Assembly: GCA_907163375.1 (NCBI GenBank)
Contig: CAJQUW010007444.1
Location: 186,001 to 250,000, forward strand
Source of the DNA: Prostheceraeus crozeri
Taxonomy: Eukaryota > Platyhelminthes > Polycladida > Euryleptidae
Reading direction: 5' to 3'
Length of the DNA: 64,000 nucleotides
Translations under genes and position numbers: made by a program
The notes under the pieces: model-generated
The model's input: only the letters and a program-made list of their open reading frames with translations
Told to the model about the DNA's origin: nothing
Databases searched by the model: none
Shown: positions 59,701 through 64,000 of the stretch, one piece after another
Layout of the letters: the number at the start of each line of letters is the position of its first letter
How positions within the stretch are numbered: position 1 is the stretch's first letter

Positions 59701-59744
59701 GTAGAATGATACTTTATTGAGAAGAGCAGACCATGCAGTCTTTC

Positions 59745-59790
59745 GCCACGTGTGTGAAGTTGGCGGAACCACCCAACCAGGGTTGCTACT
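59745..59790. repeat. Fragment of the GAAGTTGGCGGAACC repeat family
   Basis: CGTGTGTGAAGTTGGCGGAA and the following CCACCCAACC match the block at 26480-27025 and 63545-63575. Confidence 0.45.
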
Positions 59791-62461
59791 TCGAAAAGAC
59801 AAAAATACAGACTTATACTTATCCAACAACGAATTCTCAAGATGTCACAAGCTTCAAGCAGCATCCTGGGGCGACCGGACGGAAACATTGTTAGGCTAAC
59901 AAATCTCTTAACAGTATAACTAACCTACTGAGGTGCGCACAGATGGACTGTTAAGTCAGTCTTGGAATGATCGCTAACTTTATGACAGCCTATCTATGAT
60001 TGGTTTCTGTAAGCATCAAGATGTTACTTTTGTTGAGTGCCTTGCACTCAATAGTGAATTCATTGCAGATGACGTTTGCTTCGTCATCCGACTGATTCGT
60101 GATAAGAAATCGTGCTGATGATTTCTATTTAATCTTGCTGCTTTCATGCACTGATCTAAAAGCAGGAGAGTGGTGACTTATCTAAAGCGCGTGCGTAGAC
60201 TTATCTAAGCTTTCGTGACCACTACATGGTAAAAGAAGAATGACTGCGCCTCTTATTATGCGCTGCAAGGCTATGACAATAGCACTCATTGTGTGCTAAT
60301 TGTGTTTCTGCTATTCGATTGCTGACATAACAAGCACGCGTGATAAGGGAACTCGCCATCTCCGTCAATATAGCCTACTAATTAAAAATCTATGCTTTCA
60401 TGCCGCAAATTTCTTTGACCTAATTGTAAGAAAGCTTCTTTATCATAATTAGCACACTGATTTACTACGTAAAAAGTCGGTACATAAACGAATAATCGCC
60501 ACCCTAGTTATTATACACTGACCATGGTCGGTGGCCAGTCATTGTTGTCGATTTGTATGGCTATTGTAACCCACTTCGTCAACATAAGTGATGCGTTTTT
60601 AAAGTTCCAGTTTATCACGTGACAACTGATAGAAAAAATGACATTCCTCTCCATAAAAGCTGTCAAGGGGTTATCATGCATGGATTGAAACAAAACTCTT
60701 ATAACTCTCCTGTACGCACTATGCGATTATGGACTAATAAATCTCTAACAGTTGTCTCTAGCGCAAACTATTCTTTCTGTGCGGTCGTCCCTGGTACTCA
60801 CCAATAAATGAAAAAGTACAATAAAAGTGAACGGCAACATTACATAAAGCCGATTCACTTTTCATTTTGGGAAACCTGTGAATCAAATCTTAAGAAGTAA
60901 ATCTAAATCCACTAAAAAACTTGTCTTCATCATCTTCTTAGGGACATTATCAAAACTTAAGATTGAAATTACACCGTTTTTTGCTCCCTTTGTGAAGCAA
61001 AAAAAATGAGGTCCAGTATGGCATGTTTCGCCGGTAAAGCTATCTGAACTAATTCATCATTCGAAATTTTTGAATAGTGCTTCATACTTTAAGAACGAAC
61101 AGCTCGAGGATAACTTGCACACAGTATTATCATATAAGTCGAATATTATATGTATATTTTATATACATTTTGTAAGGCCGATATTTTGAAATCTAATACA
61201 TCCCTGCAGTATAACCATTACTAAGTATTTCGCCATAACGATGGTCTTCATTTATAACGGCATGTATGATAACATCTTTCATGTAATGTGCATCAACTTT
61301 TGCTTTTGGCCGCAATGTGTTACTGTGCATATCTATCGGCAAGTCATCTAATTTCGAACTGATGATGCATTACACTTAATGACTTAGGCACTGCAGACTC
61401 GATCATGATTTGCCTTGATCTCTTATTAGCAACTCTTTCTGCAATTTCACGGATTTTTAAGTGATTTTTAAAAAATGTCGTCCGCATTCGTTGAAATAAA
61501 CTCCACTCCAACTTCGACGTATATTATTGGCTCCTGTCCGTATAGATGGCCATCTTCCTGCTCTCCAGTTCATTTTGACATTCGATTTCATCTCACAATA
61601 CATCGTCAGGCATGAAAAGAGTTACATCTTCAAAGGTCCCAAGAGTTCTCGTCATCCTAAAACTTCACCCCAGTTCTAGCCTGGGCGGACGATATTGCTC
61701 CTCTGCCGGTATCCATCGTCAGCTGTGTAATCGGTTGAAAATCATCCAACGACATGCATATTCATAAATTATCTAATTTTTTCACTTGACCCTCCCAAAA
61801 TCCTATGGATAGTAATATAAGATATCAATCCAGACTCATAAAGAAAGTGCACAGTTTTAACTTACACTCATCCTAATGTAGGCCAAGGTGCTACAAACAG
61901 GGTTGGCTTAAACCCCATCACGATATGAAAGGCACGTTTTTTAAAATTTTTTTCACTTTTTGCCTTTTTATGATATATCTTCAACGGTAACATGTCATCT
62001 ATTAGGAAAATGGTTTCTGATGGGTTTTCATAGTTAAAGTTGATTGTCTTTGATATGATGACTTTTGATATCTGATTTTTTGATATTTGAATACACCAAA
62101 AAGTTCAAACACGACATTTATCAATCATCGACTTGAGTCACGTCAAAACCGATTGCTAAATTCTATTAATATGTCATTATATGCATCATTCTATGAACTC
62201 TATTGCATGTGAGCAACATTCATACCAAGCCCCCTTCGCAACTGTTTTGAAAATAGATGCATTTCATCAAAATAGATCAGCGATTTGATACTTTCATTAT
62301 TATATTTTCATGTGTACGTAGTTAGAGATATCCATAAACCAGATTTATTAATACCCAAATATTTTTTTCAATGAAGGCATGAATCCCCTTTGGAAATCTA
62401 CTAATATGATTGATAGAAAAGCCATAGGTTTAAGATTAACTTTTATCTGTTCTCCTCAAAG
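59791..62461. other. No supported gene
   Basis: Short frames only on both strands. At 60497-60507 CGCCACCCTAG resembles the end of the 57430-59700 transposon and may mark a second, truncated copy. Nothing else recognised. Confidence 0.4.
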
Positions 62462-62598
62462 AATTTTCACTGTCTTCATGGTCATACCATGATAAAGCTG
62501 CTCAGTGACCATGGAGCCAAATCTTGCGGGTTAGAGGCCATGTCAATGACTGCTGCTCAAAAGGAAAGGTTGATGAAAGATGTCTTCTACGCATTTCG
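62462..62598 (+). CDS. Candidate exon, unknown protein
   Basis: An acceptor (TCTCCTCAAAG) ends at 62461 and a donor (GTAATA) begins at 62599. The frame between reads NFHCLHGHTMIKLLSDHGAK and ends AAQKERLMKDVFYAF. It looks protein-like, and the AAQKxR part recurs in the frame at 33760-33951. It may be a host exon or a piece of a dispersed element. No partner exon was found. Confidence 0.25.
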
Positions 62599-63479
62599 GT
62601 AATATGCCACCCTCTGTCGTATCCTCTATCTTATCCAACTGACACAAACGTTTTTTTTTAACAACGGAGTCATACATCTTTCGAACACTCTAATGCTTGG
62701 GGAGCGATATCCTTCTGACCCTTGAGGCGTCGACCTTCTTTTGGGACCTAAGGTAGGGACTACAATTCACCTTAGCGTGATTTATGGAAACTAAACAAAG
62801 TCGCATATATTTGCTGTTACAGTCCGTCAATAAAAGCCATTCGAAAAACTATAAAATATCCAACGAAGTTATACAAAGATCAAAGTGCTTAATCGCCAAC
62901 TCCTGGTCGAGAAAAAGTGCATACTTATTACGAGAGTCAAAAAGAGAACATCCTTTTCAAAGTATTACATGATTCTTGTAGTCACATGGATGCTGCTCTA
63001 GATAATCATGACACTATGGAACACTAATATTGGCCCATTATCGAGCAGTTAATAACAAATCGTCATGTAATAACAAGTGGAATTTTGATTCGGTCAATTG
63101 CTGCTCATAGAATGCTTGAGAAACTAGAAATAATAAGGAATAACTTAAGCAAAAAATTGAAAAATATCAATTTCCTAGCCATTCAGCAAAATTCACAAAT
63201 TGTGAAAATCTTCATGACCTTTCCCCTCACCCCTATAAATTTATTGAATTTTTATACGATCCACCAGACGCAACACTATTTTCGGCTGACTTACCCAATA
63301 TTTGCAAAATCGTCCATGACATAAAGTCAACTAACCTGTCTGCACGTTTATATTCCTGTTGTGCTTGCTTGTAAGCGCTTGCTTCAATGTACACGACCTG
63401 TTTGAGACAAAGGTATGCATGTGCATCATTGAAGCCAAGGTTAACTGAGGTTTTAAGAGGCTATTTAGACCATATTGAA
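62599..63479. other. No recognised feature
   Basis: AT-rich, with short spurious frames (62784-62972 and 63085-63324). Confidence 0.45.
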
Positions 63480-63770
63480 ACAACCTCTACTTTATCAATT
63501 TCAGCCTCCTGACCAAAAATTCGCAGTCGTTTTTGAGAAATTCAAGTTTGGTTCCGCATTGAAGTTGGCGGGACCCCCGACTGGAATCTTTACATGTAGC
63601 GCGCCGAATACTAAGCCAGCTGACTCCTTCAGCGCGCCAGGCGCGCCGGAGGAGCTTTCTACTTTTAGATGGCCTCAAATTCGAGTGCACCGCGCGCAGT
63701 AGAGGTGTTCTATTATTAGTTTCGTCTAATTTGGGGTGATTTTTGATTCCTCCAAATTGGAGCGCGCCAC
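63480..63770 (-). repeat. Repeat block with GCGCGCC motif cluster
   Basis: 63480-63575 on the minus strand repeats the block of 26862-26960 (AAACTTGAATTTCTC, ACGACTGCGAATTT, GATCAGGAGGCTG-like). From 63598 to 63770 the motif AGCGCGCC or a close variant occurs about six times in otherwise AT-rich surroundings. This may be the end of another transposon with a subterminal array. Both ends remain unresolved. Confidence 0.4.
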
Positions 63771-64000
63771 AGTCACATGTCGAAGTGTGCTACTTTTTGC
63801 CATCACCAGAGGTATAAAATTACATTCGGTAGTTAGTATTAATTGCACAGCAAGTTGCATGTGATGTGTAGTATAGTCTATAAGAAACATGTATGCCTGT
63901 ACATATGTACCTGTGTATGCTTATCTCTACCTATATGAGACATGCAGCCAATATGAAAAACAGTTCATACCAGGCTATCTTAACTTAGAGGGTACTAACT
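63771..64000. other. Right edge, no recognised feature
   Basis: AT-rich sequence with TATA- and ACAT-rich runs; nothing supported. Confidence 0.4.

Noticed and set aside
1-64000. CRISPR arrays, operons and bacterial-type features
   Set aside because: No regularly spaced repeats with unique spacers. Introns and metazoan transposons show that this is animal nuclear DNA.

Overview
The window looks like nuclear DNA of an invertebrate animal. It is AT-rich, its genes are split by GT-AG introns from about 40 bp to over 10 kb, and most of the rest is transposon debris: LINE 3' ends, hAT-like elements, Tc1 elements, a BEL/Pao LTR fossil, tRNA-derived SINEs and long foldback repeats. Two host genes have clear metazoan orthologues (BRD7/BRD9 and SETD6). 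The sequence does not fix the phylum.

Layout. 1-2.7 kb: LINE reverse-transcriptase remnant and two inverted-repeat elements. 2.7-10.7 kb (+): a BRD7/BRD9-type bromodomain gene, four exons seen, 5' end outside the window. 10.7-19.4 kb: no clear gene; a LINE 3' end at 14.6-15.3 kb, a foldback element at 16.7-17.5 kb and a SINE at 18.4 kb. 19.4-28.6 kb (+): three phase-compatible exons of an unidentified gene, with an intron carrying a 3.9 kb hAT-like element (8-bp target duplication) that itself split an older foldback element. 28.85-29.37 kb (-): a small two-exon gene for an unrecognised nuclear-looking protein. 30.4-33.8 kb: a transposon with 6-bp duplications and an internally deleted Tc1 element. 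34.3-35.0 kb (+): last exon of a three-finger C2H2 protein. 36.4-37.2 kb: a long foldback repeat overlapping the 3' UTR of SETD6. 37.3-49.4 kb (-): SETD6, two coding exons around a 10.7 kb intron filled with SINEs, a LINE, foldbacks and a second, inverted copy of the 30.4 kb transposon. 50.4-51.2 kb: another LINE 3' end. 52.2-57.2 kb: a broken BEL/Pao fossil with 162-bp LTRs and two later insertions. 57.4-59.7 kb: a third transposon family with 6-bp duplications. 59.7-64 kb: no clear gene.

How things fit together. BRD7/BRD9 proteins belong to SWI/SNF chromatin-remodelling complexes and SETD6 is a protein lysine methyltransferase, so two chromatin genes lie about 27 kb apart, but nothing in the sequence shows co-regulation. 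The zinc-finger gene and SETD6 converge on the 36.4-37.2 kb foldback. The most striking structural pattern is that several unrelated hAT-like elements each carry their own short motif repeated many times just inside their ends. The next is a 438-bp palindrome with arms that differ at one base by eye.

All exon joins were inferred by eye from splice sites, reading phase and family alignment from memory.
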